Assembly (NCBI RefSeq): GCF_029478665.1 | Contig: NZ_JARPQB010000002.1 | Span: 104,549-168,548, forward strand | Source: Pseudomonas entomophila | GTDB lineage: Bacteria > Pseudomonadota > Gammaproteobacteria > Pseudomonadales > Pseudomonadaceae | Length of the DNA stretch: 64,000 bases | Direction: 5' to 3' | Part shown: in pieces, positions 43,049-54,383 of the stretch | Position numbering within the stretch: the stretch's first letter is position 1 | How the letters are laid out: each line of letters opens with the position of its first letter | Notes under the pieces: generated by a model | What the model was told of the DNA's origin: nothing | Databases searched by the model: none | What the model saw: only the letters and a program-made list of their open reading frames with translations | Made by a program: the position numbers and the translations under genes

Positions 43049-44353
43049 ATGTCTCCGCGTTTGCTGGCGATGGCGCTGGCACCCCTGCTCGGCTTGTTCA
43101 TCATTGCCCTGGGCAATGGCTTCATGTCTTCCCTGACCACCCTGCGCCTGGGCGCTGCCGGCGAGTCGGCCACTACCATCGGCGTGGTGTCCTCGGCCTA
43201 CTTCATCGGTTTGACCCTGGGTGCGGTGTTCAACGACCGGCTGATCCTGCGCATCGGCCATATCCGCGCCTATAGCAGCTTCGCCGCGCTGATCGGCGCG
43301 ACCATCCTGCTGCAGGGGCTGTTCTACGACACCACCTGGTGGTCGGTGCTGCGCCTGCTCAACGGCTGGGCCGCGGTGGGCGTGTTCCTGGTGATCGAAA
43401 GCTGGCTGCTGCTGGCCGGCGACGCCAAGATCCGGGGTCGCCTGCTGGCGCTGTACATGATCGCCTTCTACGGCGCCGGGGTGATCGCCCAGGCCACCCT
43501 CGGCGAGATCACCAGCTGGGGCGATACCGCGCCCTTCATGCTCGCCGGCATGCTTGCCACCCTGTCGGTGCTGCCGATCGTGATCCTGCCCCGAGTGTCG
43601 CCGTTGCTGGACCAGGTCGAACCGCTCAAGCCACGCCAACTGCTGGGTGTGGCGCCGACCGGGCTGGTCGGCTGTTTCGGTTCGGGTGTCGCCATCGCGG
43701 GCATCTATGCCCTGCTGCCGCTGTACCTGCAGCGCATCGGCCTGGACATCGGCGAGATCGGCGACATGATGGCCTGGGTGATCCTCGGCGCCATGCTGCT
43801 GCAATACCCGGTCGGGCGCTGGTCCGACCGCAAGGACCGCCAGGACGTGCTGATCACCCTGGCCGGCGCGTGCGTCGTGTTGTCGGTGCTGATCGTGCTG
43901 CTGCCGACCGACACCGTGCTGCTGCCGGCGTTGCTGTTCCTGCTGGGCGGCGGCGTGTTCGCGCTGTACCCGGTGGCGGTCAGCAGCGCGGCCGACCGGG
44001 CGCCGGCCGATGCCCTGGTGCCGATGATCCAGGGCCTGCTGTTGATCAACTCGCTGGGCTCGGCCATGGCGCCGCTGGCCATCTCGCCGATGATGACCTC
44101 CTATGGCGAAGTCGGCCTGTTCTGGGCCTTTGCCGTGATCAACCTGGCCATGGTCGGCTTCTTCCTCTGGCGCCGCGGCAAGCGCCCGGCGCCGGAGCAC
44201 CCTGCCCCGTTCGCGCCAACCGCGACCTTTTCGCCGACCGGCGCCGAGCTGCGGGTGACCGAGGATCTGCGCCAGGCGGCGCAGGAGCATCCGACGCTGG
44301 ATGCGATGGATGGCGGCACGGCGGCGCCATCACCGCGCCCTGAAGGGCACTGA
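43049..44353 (+). CDS. MFS transporter (YcaD-like)
   Basis: A 434-residue polytopic protein with 12 predicted membrane helices. The MFS loop motif appears as FNDRLILRIGHIRAY, and a second-half copy as GRWSDRKDRQDVL. The sequence resembles the YcaD/CynX-like efflux branch. A cytoplasmic Pro-rich tail (RPAPEHPAPFAPTATF) follows the last helix. AGGT precedes the ATG. The substrate is unknown. Confidence 0.9.
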   Translation: MSPRLLAMALAPLLGLFIIALGNGFMSSLTTLRLGAAGESATTIGVVSSAYFIGLTLGAVFNDRLILRIGHIRAYSSFAALIGATILLQGLFYDTTWWSVLRLLNGWAAVGVFLVIESWLLLAGDAKIRGRLLALYMIAFYGAGVIAQATLGEITSWGDTAPFMLAGMLATLSVLPIVILPRVSPLLDQVEPLKPRQLLGVAPTGLVGCFGSGVAIAGIYALLPLYLQRIGLDIGEIGDMMAWVILGAMLLQYPVGRWSDRKDRQDVLITLAGACVVLSVLIVLLPTDTVLLPALLFLLGGGVFALYPVAVSSAADRAPADALVPMIQGLLLINSLGSAMAPLAISPMMTSYGEVGLFWAFAVINLAMVGFFLWRRGKRPAPEHPAPFAPTATFSPTGAELRVTEDLRQAAQEHPTLDAMDGGTAAPSPRPEGH

Positions 44354-44388
44354 ACAGGCACAAAAGGACCAGGTGTTTGCACCCATGG

Positions 44389-44460
44389 TTCGCCGGTAAA
44401 GCCGGCTCCTACAGGATGATCGCAGACGCGGACCTTGTAGGAGCCGGCCTTGCCGGCGAA
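44389..44460. repeat. Inverted pair of GCCGGC-type REP elements
   Basis: TTCGCCGGTAAAGCCGGCTC and GAGCCGGCCTTGCCGGCGAA face each other 30 bp apart between the MFS gene and the end of the efflux operon. They could form a bidirectional terminator. Confidence 0.75.
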
Positions 44461-44525
44461 TACGACCTAAAGGCCACGAACAATCCCGCTGGCGACAGCT
44501 GCATAAGCCTGGGCGCCGCTGAAAT

Positions 44526-46013
44526 TCAATCTTCACCCGCCAACGCCTGCTGGGCATCCCACCCGCCCCCCAGCGCCGCGATCAACTGCACACTCGCCAC
44601 CAACCGCCCCTGCAGCAGGTTCAGCACGCTGCGCTCATTGCTGAGCGCCGTGGTCTGCACGTTCACCACATCCAGGTAGCCGATCAAACCCGCCTTGTAC
44701 TGGTTCTCGGTCAACCGCAGCGACTCCCGCGCCGCCTCCAGCGCCTCTTGCCGCACCCCTGCCTCGTCGGCATACACCTTCAGCTGCACCAGATAGTTCT
44801 CCACCTCCTTGAAGCCATCCAGCACGGTCTGGCGGTACTGCGCCACGGTCTGGTCATAGACCGCCACGGTGCGATCAACCTCGGCGCTGCGCTTGCCGGC
44901 GTCGAACAGGTTCAGCGCCAGTTGCGGCCCGACCGACCAATAGCGGTTGGGCAACTCGATCCAGTTGCTGAAGCTGCTGCTGGAATACCCGCCGCTCATG
45001 CTCAACGACAGGTCCGGGAAATACGCCGCCCGGGACACGCCGATATTCGAGTTGGCCGCCATGACCTTGCGCTCGGCCGAAGCGATATCGGGCCGGCGTT
45101 CCAACAACTGCGATGGCAGCGAAACGGGAATCTGCGGCAAGGCCGGGATGGCGTTGGTGGCGGCCAGGGCGAAGTCGGCCGGGGCCTTGCCCATCAGCAC
45201 GGCGATGGCGTTCTCGTACTGCGCCCGCTGCCAGGCCAGGTCGATCAGGTCGGCCTGGGTGCTCTTGAGCTGGGTGCGCGCCTGGGCGACCGCGTCGGGG
45301 CCGGCGACCCCGGCGCGGTACTGGTTTTCGTTCATCTTCAACGAACGCTCATAGGCGGCGACGGTAGCCTCCAGCAAGCGCTTCTGTTCATCGATCACCC
45401 GTAATTGCAGGTAGTTCTGCACCAGTTCGGACTGCTGGCTCAGGCGGATGGCCGCCATGTCGGCGAGGCTGGCCTCGGCGCTGGCTTCGTTGGCATTCAT
45501 CGTCTCGCGCAACTTGCCCCACAGGTCGATCTCCCAACTCACGCCAAGCTGGGCGTTGTAGGTGTTGCGGATGCCGCTGCTGTTGTTCGACAGGCTGGAG
45601 CTGGAACTGCCGGTGCCCTGGGCGGAACGGTTCTTGGTGGTGGTCAGGTCGAGCGAAGGGAACAACGCGGCTCGGCTGCTGCGCACCAGGGCCTGCGCCT
45701 GGCGGTACTGGGCTTCGTACTGCGCGACGGTCTGGTTGCTGCGATTGAGCTCCTCGACCAGCGTGTTGAGCTGCCGGTCGCCATAGATCTCCCACCAGGC
45801 CCCCCGGGCGATGGCATCCGACGGGTTGGCCTGGGTCCAGCCTTCGGCCTGCTTGAACTGCGCCGGGGTGCTCAGCTCGGGGCGGTGGTAGTCGGGGCTC
45901 AGGGTGCAGGCGCTGAGCATCGCCACGCACAGGCCCGCGCCGAGCAGGCGCGAACCGCGCCCCTCGGTCAGCAGCTTGAGGGCACGGTGCAGGCGGGTCT
46001 GGGCAAAGTTCAT
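44526..46013 (-). CDS. opmB: Outer-membrane efflux lipoprotein OpmB (NodT family)
   Basis: A 495-residue TolC-like channel. The lipoprotein signal is GLCVAMLSACTLSPDY, with a lipobox Cys. Two outer-membrane-efflux repeats with long coiled helices follow (for example YEAQYRQAQALVRSSRAALFP and ARESLRLTENQYKAGLIGYLD). It accepts substrates from the MuxABC inner-membrane pump. The ATG at 46013 overlaps the MuxC stop (ATGA). Order and family match muxABC-opmB of P. aeruginosa. Confidence 0.92.
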   Translation of the reverse strand: MNFAQTRLHRALKLLTEGRGSRLLGAGLCVAMLSACTLSPDYHRPELSTPAQFKQAEGWTQANPSDAIARGAWWEIYGDRQLNTLVEELNRSNQTVAQYEAQYRQAQALVRSSRAALFPSLDLTTTKNRSAQGTGSSSSSLSNNSSGIRNTYNAQLGVSWEIDLWGKLRETMNANEASAEASLADMAAIRLSQQSELVQNYLQLRVIDEQKRLLEATVAAYERSLKMNENQYRAGVAGPDAVAQARTQLKSTQADLIDLAWQRAQYENAIAVLMGKAPADFALAATNAIPALPQIPVSLPSQLLERRPDIASAERKVMAANSNIGVSRAAYFPDLSLSMSGGYSSSSFSNWIELPNRYWSVGPQLALNLFDAGKRSAEVDRTVAVYDQTVAQYRQTVLDGFKEVENYLVQLKVYADEAGVRQEALEAARESLRLTENQYKAGLIGYLDVVNVQTTALSNERSVLNLLQGRLVASVQLIAALGGGWDAQQALAGED

Positions 46014-49000
46014 AGCGGGGTATCCAGGGCAGCGTCGGTGCGCACGCCGCGCCAACGGTTGAAACGGTGGCGCAGGCGGTCGAGGTACAGGTAGACCACG
46101 GGCGTTGTATAGAGGGTGAGGACCTGGCTGAACACCAGGCCACCGATGATGGTCAGGCCGAGCGGCTGGCGCATTTCGGCGCCCTCGGCGCGGCTCAGCA
46201 GCAAGGGCAGCGCACCGAGCATGGCGGCCAGGGTGGTCATCAGGATCGGCCGCAGGCGCAGCAGGCAGGCACGGCGGATCGACTCTTCCGGCGACAGGCC
46301 CTCATTGCGCTCCAGTTGCAGGGCCAGGTCGATCATCAGGATGGCGTTCTTCTTCACCACACCGATCAGCAGGAACAGCCCCAGCAACGAGATCAGGCTG
46401 AACTGCCCGCCCGTCAGGTACAGCGCCAGCAAGGCGCCGACACCGGCCGAGGGCAGCGTGGAGAGGATGGTCAGCGGGTGGATGTAGCTCTCGTACAGGA
46501 TGCCCAGCACCAGGTACACCAGCAGCAACGCGCCGAGAATCATCAGCGGTTGGCCTTCGGTGGTCTTGCTGAAGGCATCGGCCGTGCCGCCCAGCTTGGC
46601 GATCACCGCCTCGGGCAGGCCGAGCTTGGCCACCGCGCGCTCCAGCGCCGCCAGAGCCTGGTCGGGGCTGTAGCCCTCGGCCACGTCGAAGTTGATGCTC
46701 TCGGAGGCGAACTGGCCTTCGTGGCTGACGCGGTCGTTGGCCAGCGAGTTCTCGTAGCGGGCGAAGCTCGACAGCGGCACGCGGGCGCCGTCGGCGGTGA
46801 TCACCTGCACCTGTTCCAGGGTGCTCGGGTCCCAGGCGTACCTGGGGTTGATCTCCAGCACCACCTGGTACTGGTTGAGGCTGTCGTAGATGGTCGAGAT
46901 CTGCCGCTGGCTGTAGGCGTTGTTGAGCACGGCGGTGACCATGTCCATGTCGATCCCCAGGCGCTTGGCCTGGTCGCGGTCGACCACCAGCGTCACTTGC
47001 TGCGTGCCGGCGCCGTCGCGGGCGTCGATGGCAGTCAGCTCCGGCAGCTTGCGCAGCTCGGCGGTGACTTTCGGGAACCATTCGCGCAAGGCTGCCAGGT
47101 CGCCGCTCTGCAGGGTGTACAGATACTCGGAGGTACTCTGGTCGCGGCCGCCGCCGCCCAGTTGCAGGTCCTGGTCGGCCATCAGGTACAGGCGCCCGCC
47201 TGGCACCTTGGGCAACGCCTTGCGCAGGCGGTCGATCACCTTCTGCGCGTCTTCCTTGCGTACGTTGATGGGTTTCAGGCGCACCAGCACGAAGGCGTTG
47301 TTGGTGCCGCTGTTGCCGCCGATGAAACCGGCGACGCTCTCCACGGCCGGGTCCTTGAGCAAGGCGCGTCGATAGATTTCCATCTTCGGTTGCATCACGC
47401 TGAACGACAGGCCATCGTCGCCACGGATGAAGCCTTGCAACTGGCCGGTGTCCTGCTGGGGCATCAAGGTCTTGGGCACCACCACATAGAGCGCGATGTT
47501 GAGCACGATGGTGGTCAGCAGGCTGAGCAGGGTGAGGCGCTTGTGGCGCAGGGCCCAACCCAGGCTCCGGTCATAGCCGGCCACCATGCGCTGGTGAACG
47601 CGGTCGCTCCAGCGTTGCAAGCGGGTCTGCTGCTGCGGGCCATGGACCTTGAGCCAGCGCGAACAGAGCATGGGGGTCAACGTGAGCGACACCACCAGCG
47701 AGACGATGATCGCCGCCGCCAGGGTGATGGAGAATTCCTTGAACAACCCACGGACGATGCCGCCCATGAACAGGATCGAGACGAACACCGCCACCAGCGA
47801 CACGTTCATCGACAGCAAGGTGAAGCCCACCTCCTGCGCGCCCTTGTAGGCGGCGCGCAGCGGTTTCTCGCCGTTCTCGATATGCCGGGAAATGTTCTCC
47901 AGCACCACGATGGCATCGTCCACCACCAGCCCGGTGGCCAGAATCAGCGCCATCAGCGACAGGTTGTTCAGCGAGAACCCGCACAGGTACATGACCGCGA
48001 AGGTGCCCACCAGCGACACCGGCACCGCCAGGCTCGGGATCAGCGAAGCACGCAGGTTGCCGAGGAACAGGTAGACCACCAGGATCACCAGCACCACGGC
48101 GATCAGCAACGTGTGCTCGGCCTCCTTGAGCGTGGCCTTGATCACCGGCGAGCGGTCCATGGCCACGTTGAGCTTGACGCTGGCCGGCAGCAGCGACTGC
48201 AAGGCCGGCAGTTCGGCCTTGATCTGCCCGACCGTCTCGATGATGTTGGCGTTGGTCTGGCGGTTGATCACCAGCAGCACCGCGCTTTCATCGTTGAAGA
48301 AGCCGCTGTTGTAGCGGTTCTCCACGCCATCGGTGACCTTGGCCACGTCGGACAGGCGCAGGATCGCGCCATTGGACTGGCGGATCACCACCGGTTTGTA
48401 GTCCTCGGCCTTTTCCAACTGGTCGTTGGCACGCACCTGCCAGTTGCGTTCCTGGTCCTCGACGAAGCCCATGGGCCGGCGCTGGTTGGCGTTGGCCACG
48501 GCGCTGCGCACGTCGTCCAGCGACAGGCCGTACTGGTTGAGCAACTGCGGTTCCAGCTCGATGCGCACGGCGGGCAGCGAGCTGCCGCCGATCTGCACTT
48601 CCCCTACCCCGCTGACCTGGGACAGGCTCTGGGACAGGATGGTGTCGGCCAGGTCGTACAGCTTGCCTTTCGAAAGCACGTCGGAGGTCAGCGACAGCAC
48701 CATGATCGGCGCCTGGGACGGGTTGATCTTCTTGTACGTGGGCATGCTGCGCATGCCGCTGGGCAGCAGGTTGCGGGTGGCGTTGATCGCCGCCTGCACT
48801 TCGCGCGCCGCGCCGTCGATGTCGCGGCCCAGGTCGAAGCCGATGATCACCCGGGTCGACCCCTGGTTGGAACTGCTGGTCAGGGTGGTGACACCGGCGA
48901 TGGCGCCCAGCTTGCGCTCCAGCGGCGTGGCCACGGTGGAAGCCATGACTTCCGGGCTGGCGCCCGGCAGGTTGGCCGACACCACGATCACCGGGAAATC

Positions 49001-49120
49001 CATCTGCGGCAGCGGCGAAACCGGCAGCAGGCCGAAGCTCACCGCGCCCAGCAACATGATCGCCAGGCTCAGCAGCATGGTGGCTACCGGCCGGCGAATG
49101 AACGGTCCGGACAGGTTCAT
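46010..49120 (-). CDS. muxC: RND efflux permease MuxC
   Basis: A 1036-residue RND transporter with 12 membrane helices and two large periplasmic loops. The N terminus is [20 protein letters not shown]. The proton-relay region in TM4 is [21 protein letters not shown] with its Asp pair. It is MdtC/MuxC-like by position downstream of a paralogous permease. The ATG at 49120 overlaps the MuxB stop by four bases. In P. aeruginosa the MuxB/MuxC heteromer exports novobiocin, aztreonam and macrolides. Confidence 0.93.
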   Translation of the reverse strand: MNLSGPFIRRPVATMLLSLAIMLLGAVSFGLLPVSPLPQMDFPVIVVSANLPGASPEVMASTVATPLERKLGAIAGVTTLTSSSNQGSTRVIIGFDLGRDIDGAAREVQAAINATRNLLPSGMRSMPTYKKINPSQAPIMVLSLTSDVLSKGKLYDLADTILSQSLSQVSGVGEVQIGGSSLPAVRIELEPQLLNQYGLSLDDVRSAVANANQRRPMGFVEDQERNWQVRANDQLEKAEDYKPVVIRQSNGAILRLSDVAKVTDGVENRYNSGFFNDESAVLLVINRQTNANIIETVGQIKAELPALQSLLPASVKLNVAMDRSPVIKATLKEAEHTLLIAVVLVILVVYLFLGNLRASLIPSLAVPVSLVGTFAVMYLCGFSLNNLSLMALILATGLVVDDAIVVLENISRHIENGEKPLRAAYKGAQEVGFTLLSMNVSLVAVFVSILFMGGIVRGLFKEFSITLAAAIIVSLVVSLTLTPMLCSRWLKVHGPQQQTRLQRWSDRVHQRMVAGYDRSLGWALRHKRLTLLSLLTTIVLNIALYVVVPKTLMPQQDTGQLQGFIRGDDGLSFSVMQPKMEIYRRALLKDPAVESVAGFIGGNSGTNNAFVLVRLKPINVRKEDAQKVIDRLRKALPKVPGGRLYLMADQDLQLGGGGRDQSTSEYLYTLQSGDLAALREWFPKVTAELRKLPELTAIDARDGAGTQQVTLVVDRDQAKRLGIDMDMVTAVLNNAYSQRQISTIYDSLNQYQVVLEINPRYAWDPSTLEQVQVITADGARVPLSSFARYENSLANDRVSHEGQFASESINFDVAEGYSPDQALAALERAVAKLGLPEAVIAKLGGTADAFSKTTEGQPLMILGALLLVYLVLGILYESYIHPLTILSTLPSAGVGALLALYLTGGQFSLISLLGLFLLIGVVKKNAILMIDLALQLERNEGLSPEESIRRACLLRLRPILMTTLAAMLGALPLLLSRAEGAEMRQPLGLTIIGGLVFSQVLTLYTTPVVYLYLDRLRHRFNRWRGVRTDAALDTPL

Positions 49121-52100
49121 GCTTCGGCCTGCTGTTGCTCGGTGGCTGGGCGCCAACGGCGCGCCAGGCGATCGAAGTACAGGTAGATGACCGGCGTGGT
49201 GAACAGGGTCAGCACCTGGCTCACCAGCAGCCCGCCGACCATCACCAGGCCCAGCGGCTGGCGCAGCTCGGCGCCGGAACCGGTGGCGAGCATCAGCGGC
49301 ACGGCGCCGAGCAGCGCGGCCAGGGTGGTCATCAGGATAGGCCGGAAGCGCAGCAGCGCCGCCTGGTAGATCGCGTCGTGCGGGGTCATGCCCTGGTGAC
49401 GCTCGGCCTCCAGGGCGAAGTCGATCATCATGATCGCGTTCTTCTTGACGATGCCGATCAGCAGGATGATGCCGATGATGGCGATCATCCCCAGGTCATT
49501 GCCGCTGAGCAGCAGCGCCAGCAAGGCGCCCACCGCCGCCGATGGCAGCGTGGAGAGGATGGTCACCGGGTGGATGTAGCTCTCGTAGAGCACCCCCAGC
49601 ACGATGTACATGGTCACCACGGCGGCCAGGATCAGCAGCAAGGTGCTCGACAGCGAAGCCTGGAACGCCTCGGCGGCGCCCTGGAACTGGGTCTGCACGC
49701 CGATCGGCATGCCGATCTCCTGCTGCACCTGCTCGATCACCTTGACCGCCTCGCCCAGCGACGCGCCATGGGCCAGGTTGAACGACATCATCACCGCCGG
49801 GAACTGGCCGATGTGCGAGATGGCCAGTTGCGCCTGGCGCTGCTCGATGCGCGCCAGCGCCGACAGGCGCACCTGGCCGCCGTCGGCGGCCTTGACGTGG
49901 ATCGACTCCAGCGCCTGCGGGCCGAGGCTGGCGGCGGTCTGCGACTGCAGCACCACGCGGTACTGGCTGGCCTGGGTGTAGATGGTCGAGATCTGCCGCT
50001 GGCCGAAGGCATCGTACAGTGCGCTGGTGATCTGCGAGACGTTGATCCCCAGGCGGCTGGCCATGTCGCGGTCGATCACCAGGTACACCTGCAGGCCCTT
50101 GTCCTGCAGGTCGCTGGCCACGTCGCGCAATTCAGGCCGCTGCTGCAGGGCCTGGACCAGCTTGCCGCTCCACTGCGCGAGCAGTTCGGCGTCCGGCGAA
50201 CTGAGGCTGAACTGGTACTGGGTACGGCTGACCCGGTCCTCGATGCTCAGGTCCTGCACCGGCTGCATGAACAGGCGGATACCCACCAGCTTGTCGAGCT
50301 GCGGTTGCAGGCGGCTGATGACCTGGGCGGCGCTGACGTCGCGCTCGCCGTGGGGCTTGAGGTTGATCAGCAGGCGGCCGCTGTTGAGGGTGGCGTTGTC
50401 GCCGTCCACGCCGATGTACGAAGACAGGCTCTGCACCGCCGGGTCCTCGAGGATGACCTTGGCCAGGGATTGCTGGCGCTGGCTCATGGCGGCGAACGAG
50501 GTGGACTGCGGTGCCTCCGAAATCCCCTGGATCACCCCGGTGTCCTGCGCCGGGAAGAAGCCTTTGGGCACGATCAGGTAGAGCACTACGGTCAGCGCGA
50601 GAGTGGCCACCGCCACCAGCAACGTGAGCGGCTGGCGCTTGAGCACCCAGGTCAGGGCGCTGCCGTAGTGCTTGATCAGCCAGTCGATCCAGGCGCCGCT
50701 GGCGCGGTAGAAACGGCCCTGCTCCTCTTCCTTCGGTTCGCGCTTGAGCAGGCGCGCGCACATCATCGGCGTCAACGTCAGCGACACCACCAGCGAGATC
50801 AGGATGGCCACCGCCAGGGTGATGGCGAACTCGCGGAACAGCCGCCCGACCACATCGGCCATGAACAGCAGCGGGATGAGTACCGCGATCAGCGAGAATG
50901 TCAGCGAGATCAGGGTGAAGCCGATCTGCTTCGCGCCCTTGAGCGCGGCCTGCAAGGGCGTCTCGCCTTCCTCGATATGCCGGGAGATGTTCTCGAGCAT
51001 GACGATGGCGTCGTCGACCACGAAGCCGGTGGCGATGGTCAGGGCCATCAACGTGAGGTTGTTGACCGAGAAACCGGCCAGGTACATCACCCCGAAGGTA
51101 CCGATCAGCGACAGCGGCACGGCAATCGAAGGGATGATCGTGGCGGAGACGCGGCGCAGGAACAGGAAGGTGACCATCACCACCAGGGCGACGGCGAACA
51201 GCAGCTCGTGCTGCACGTCGCGCACGGCGGCGCGGATGGTCTGGGTGCGGTCGGTGAGCACACTGACGTCAAGGCCTGCCGGCAGGTTGTCGGTGATCGA
51301 TGGCAGCAGTTCCTTGATCCGGTCGACCACCTCGATGACGTTGGCGCCGGGCTGGCGCTGGATGTTCAGCAGCACCGCCTCGTTCTGGTTGGCCCAGGCC
51401 GCCAGGCGCTCGTTCTCGGCGCCGTCGACGATCTCGGCGATGTCCTTCAGACGCAGCGGCGCGCCGTTGTTGTACTTGAGGATGAGGTTGGCGTATTCCT
51501 CGGGCGAGCGCAGCTGGTCGTTGGCGTCGAGCATCGACACCCGGGTCGGGCCGTCGAAGTTGCCCTTGGGCTGGTTGACGTTGGAGGCGCCGATCAGGGT
51601 GCGCACGTCGTCCAGGTTGAGGCCGTTGGCGGCCAGGGCGTCGACATTGACCTTGATCCGCACCGCCTGGCGCTGGCCACCGGCGATGCTGACCATGCCC
51701 ACGCCGCTGATCTGGGCGATCTTCTGTGCCACGCGGGTGTCGACCAGGTCGTTGAGCTTGGGCAACGGCATGGTTTTCGACGAGATGGCCAGCGTCAGCA
51801 CCGGAGTGTCGGCCGGGTTGACCTTGTTGTACACCGGAGGCGCCGGCAGGTCGCTGGGCAGCAGGTTGCTGGCGGCGTTGATCGCGGCCTGCACCTGCTG
51901 CTCGGCGACATCCATGTTCATGTCGAGGCTGAAGCGCAGCGTCAGCACCGAGGCGCCACCCGAGCTGGTCGAGGCCATCTGTGTGAGGCCGGGCATCTGC
52001 CCGAACTGGCGCTCCAGCGGCGCGGTGACGGCGCTGGTCATCACCTGCGGGCTGGCGCCGGGGTACAGGGTCATGACGCGGATAGTCGGGTAGTCGACCT

Positions 52101-52215
52101 GGGGCAAGGCCGCCACCGGCAGCATTTTGTAGGCGATCAGGCCGGCCAGGACGATGGCCAGCATGCTCAGCGTGGTGGCGACCGGCCGCAGGATGAACAG
52201 GCGCGAGAGGTTCAT
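49117..52215 (-). CDS. muxB: RND efflux permease MuxB
   Basis: A 1032-residue RND permease, a paralogue of the next gene. The N terminus is [20 protein letters not shown] and TM4 carries [18 protein letters not shown]. It ends in [16 protein letters not shown]. It forms a heterotrimer with MuxC in the MdtBC/MuxBC group. Start overlaps the adaptor stop (ATGA, 52212-52215). All four genes are chained by 4-bp overlaps. Confidence 0.93.
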   Translation of the reverse strand: MNLSRLFILRPVATTLSMLAIVLAGLIAYKMLPVAALPQVDYPTIRVMTLYPGASPQVMTSAVTAPLERQFGQMPGLTQMASTSSGGASVLTLRFSLDMNMDVAEQQVQAAINAASNLLPSDLPAPPVYNKVNPADTPVLTLAISSKTMPLPKLNDLVDTRVAQKIAQISGVGMVSIAGGQRQAVRIKVNVDALAANGLNLDDVRTLIGASNVNQPKGNFDGPTRVSMLDANDQLRSPEEYANLILKYNNGAPLRLKDIAEIVDGAENERLAAWANQNEAVLLNIQRQPGANVIEVVDRIKELLPSITDNLPAGLDVSVLTDRTQTIRAAVRDVQHELLFAVALVVMVTFLFLRRVSATIIPSIAVPLSLIGTFGVMYLAGFSVNNLTLMALTIATGFVVDDAIVMLENISRHIEEGETPLQAALKGAKQIGFTLISLTFSLIAVLIPLLFMADVVGRLFREFAITLAVAILISLVVSLTLTPMMCARLLKREPKEEEQGRFYRASGAWIDWLIKHYGSALTWVLKRQPLTLLVAVATLALTVVLYLIVPKGFFPAQDTGVIQGISEAPQSTSFAAMSQRQQSLAKVILEDPAVQSLSSYIGVDGDNATLNSGRLLINLKPHGERDVSAAQVISRLQPQLDKLVGIRLFMQPVQDLSIEDRVSRTQYQFSLSSPDAELLAQWSGKLVQALQQRPELRDVASDLQDKGLQVYLVIDRDMASRLGINVSQITSALYDAFGQRQISTIYTQASQYRVVLQSQTAASLGPQALESIHVKAADGGQVRLSALARIEQRQAQLAISHIGQFPAVMMSFNLAHGASLGEAVKVIEQVQQEIGMPIGVQTQFQGAAEAFQASLSSTLLLILAAVVTMYIVLGVLYESYIHPVTILSTLPSAAVGALLALLLSGNDLGMIAIIGIILLIGIVKKNAIMMIDFALEAERHQGMTPHDAIYQAALLRFRPILMTTLAALLGAVPLMLATGSGAELRQPLGLVMVGGLLVSQVLTLFTTPVIYLYFDRLARRWRPATEQQQAEA

Positions 52216-53504
52216 GCGCCCGCCTTGTCGCTCGGCTCACCGACCTGGGCCGAACCTTTCGCACCCTGCCCTTGCAGGTGCTGGCCGGGGGTGGCCGGCA
52301 CTTGCGAGCTGTCCTCGACCACCTCGACCTTGGTGCCTTCGCGCAAGCGGTCGGTGCCTTCCAGCACCAGACGGTCGCCGGCGGCCAGGCCTTCCACGAC
52401 TACTGTGTGCTCGCCATCGCTGGCGCCCACCTTGAGCTTGCGGATGTTGACCTTGCTCTCATTGTTGACCACGTAGACGAAGGTGCCGTCGTTGCCGAAC
52501 TGGATCGCCGCGCTCGGGGCCAGCACCACCTGCTTGAGGGTGTCGGCCAGCAGGCGCACGTTGACGAACTGGTTGGGGAACAGGGCGTGGTCCTTGTTCT
52601 GGAAGGTGCCCTTGAACTTCAAGGTCCCGGTGGTGGTGTCGATCTGGTTGTCGAGGCTGCCCAGCACGCCACTGGCCTGCAGCTTCTGGTCGCCACGGTC
52701 CCAGGCCTCGACCGGCAGGCTGGCGCCGCTGCGATAGCGGGCGAGCACGGTGTCGAGCTGGGTTTCAGGCAGGGTGAAGGCAACGCTGATCGGCTCGGTC
52801 TGGGTGATCACCACCAGGGCGGTGGTGTCGTTGGCCGCCACCAGGTTGCCCAGGTCCAGCTGGCGCAGGCCCACGCGGCCGCTGATCGGCGCGCGGATCT
52901 GGGTGAAATCGAGGTTCAGGCGGGCGTCGTTGACCTGTGCCTGGTTGGTCTTCACCAGCCCCTGGAACTGGCCCACCTGGGCCTCGGCGGTGTCGAGGGT
53001 CTGCTTGGCGATGCTGTCTTCGGCGTACAGGCCTTTATAACGGGCCAGGTCGACCTGGGCGTTCTTCAACTGCGCCTGGTTCTGCGCCAGGGTGCCTTCG
53101 GCCTGTTGCAGGGCGATGCGGTACGAGCGCGGGTCGATTTCAGCGAGCAGGTCGCCGGCCTTGACCTGCTGGCCTTCCTTGAAATGTATCTTGACCAACT
53201 CGCCGGCCACCCGGCTGCGCACGTTGACCGTGTTGGTCGCGGTCACGGTACCCAGGGCCTTGTAGTACAGCGGGAAGTCACCGACCCGCACCGGTTCGAC
53301 GCGCACCGGCACCGCCTCGGTGGAGGCACCGAAGCCTGGACGGCCGCCCATGCCCATCCCCGCGCCCCGGCCCGGGCGACCGCCCGTGGCTTCGTGGTGG
53401 GCCGACGGCGCGGGCCACTGCCACCAGGCCAATACGGCCACCAGCAGCAGGATCAGCAGGCCGAACAGCCAGCGACGGAGGGAACGGGAATTGGAGGCTT
53501 GCAT
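52212..53504 (-). CDS. muxA: RND periplasmic adaptor MuxA
   Basis: A 430-residue membrane-fusion protein. The N-terminal anchor helix is [21 protein letters not shown] lipoyl-like domain ([34 protein letters not shown]), a coiled-coil hairpin and beta-barrel follow. It bridges MuxBC and OpmB. It is the first gene of the operon; the 211 bp upstream contain the promoter. The acidic/Gln C-terminal tail is variable in the family. Confidence 0.93.
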   Translation of the reverse strand: MQASNSRSLRRWLFGLLILLLVAVLAWWQWPAPSAHHEATGGRPGRGAGMGMGGRPGFGASTEAVPVRVEPVRVGDFPLYYKALGTVTATNTVNVRSRVAGELVKIHFKEGQQVKAGDLLAEIDPRSYRIALQQAEGTLAQNQAQLKNAQVDLARYKGLYAEDSIAKQTLDTAEAQVGQFQGLVKTNQAQVNDARLNLDFTQIRAPISGRVGLRQLDLGNLVAANDTTALVVITQTEPISVAFTLPETQLDTVLARYRSGASLPVEAWDRGDQKLQASGVLGSLDNQIDTTTGTLKFKGTFQNKDHALFPNQFVNVRLLADTLKQVVLAPSAAIQFGNDGTFVYVVNNESKVNIRKLKVGASDGEHTVVVEGLAAGDRLVLEGTDRLREGTKVEVVEDSSQVPATPGQHLQGQGAKGSAQVGEPSDKAGA

Positions 53505-53631
53505 GGGTCGAACGAACCTTGTTCAGAGAAAGACGGCGTGGAGAGCCTGAACGATAAGCACTGGCATCGGTTTAGCAAAGTGGCTTTACCCGCGCTTTAC
53601 CTTCGGCTGACGTTGAAAAGACGGTGAACTT

Positions 53632-53668
53632 TAAATGAAAACGGCCTGGAACAGGGTCCAGGCCGTTA
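53632..53668 (-). terminator. Rho-independent terminator of tpx
   Basis: Read on the minus strand, an ACGGCCTGG ... CCAGGCCGT stem is followed by TTTTCATTT, just past the tpx stop. Confidence 0.8.
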
Positions 53669-53682
53669 CCGGGTGTTACCTG

Positions 53683-53704
53683 GTTCGCCGGCAAGCCGGC
53701 GAAC
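53683..53704. repeat. Short REP-like hairpin
   Basis: TTCGCCGGCAAGCCGGCGAA is a near-perfect GC palindrome between the tpx terminator and its stop codon. Confidence 0.6.
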
Positions 53705-53715
53705 ACTGCGAACGC

Positions 53716-54216
53716 TTACTTCAAGACAGCCAGCGCCGCCTCATAGTTCGGCTCGTCGGCGATTTCGCCGACCAGCTCGCTGTGCAGCACCTTGTCGTTC
53801 TCGTCCAGCACCACCACGGCGCGGGCGGCCAGGCCGGCCAGCGGGCCGTCGGCAATGGCCACGCCGTAGTTCTGAAGGAACTCTGCGCCACGCAGGGTCG
53901 ACAGGTTCTTCACGTTCTCCAGGCCTTCGGCGCCGCAGAAGCGCGCCTGGGCGAACGGCAGGTCGGCGGAGATGCACAGCACCACGGTGTTCTGTACGTC
54001 ATTGGCCTGGGCGTTGAACTTGCGCACCGAGGTGGCGCAGGTCGGGGTGTCGACGCTCGGGAAGATGTTCAGCACCTTGCGCTTGCCGGCGAAGTCCTTG
54101 AGCGACTTGTCGGACAGGTCGCCAGCGACCAGGGAGAACGCCGGTGCCGCGGCGCCAGCCTTCGGCAGTTCGCCTTTGACCTGAACCGGGTTGCCTTTGA
54201 GAGTCACTTGAGCCAT
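53716..54216 (-). CDS. tpx: Thiol peroxidase Tpx
   Basis: A 166-residue atypical 2-Cys peroxiredoxin that reduces hydroperoxides with thioredoxin. Peroxidatic Cys60 is in [10 protein letters not shown] and resolving Cys94 in ARFCGAEGL, one residue offset from E. coli Tpx. The ATG at 54216 follows GGAATTCCGCC. It has its own hairpin terminator downstream. Probably cytosolic; no export signal is seen. Confidence 0.96.
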   Translation of the reverse strand: MAQVTLKGNPVQVKGELPKAGAAAPAFSLVAGDLSDKSLKDFAGKRKVLNIFPSVDTPTCATSVRKFNAQANDVQNTVVLCISADLPFAQARFCGAEGLENVKNLSTLRGAEFLQNYGVAIADGPLAGLAARAVVVLDENDKVLHSELVGEIADEPNYEAALAVLK

Positions 54217-54321
54217 GGCGGAATTCCTTATGCGGGTTTGAAAAAGACCCTGAGTTAAGCATGAAGCCGCGCAAGTGCCTATAAGCAAACATGAAATTGT
54301 TCTATTGCCGGACAATTCCTG

Positions 54322-54367
54322 TGGACAAAAAAATGCCCGGGTGGCGACAACCGCCCCGGGCATTTGT
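54322..54367 (-). terminator. Rho-independent terminator of the amino-acid transporter gene
   Basis: On the minus strand an AATGCCCGGGGCGG ... CACCCGGGCATT stem is followed by a run of seven T residues, 17 bp past the transporter stop. Confidence 0.85.
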
Positions 54368-54383
54368 ATCGCTCAGGCGTGGA

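Noticed and set aside
46067..52476. Two plus-strand frames over 1000 codons opposite muxB and muxC
   Set aside because: They mirror RND permeases with intact motifs; translations are rich in Q/H/R/D with no domain. They are GC-driven shadows.
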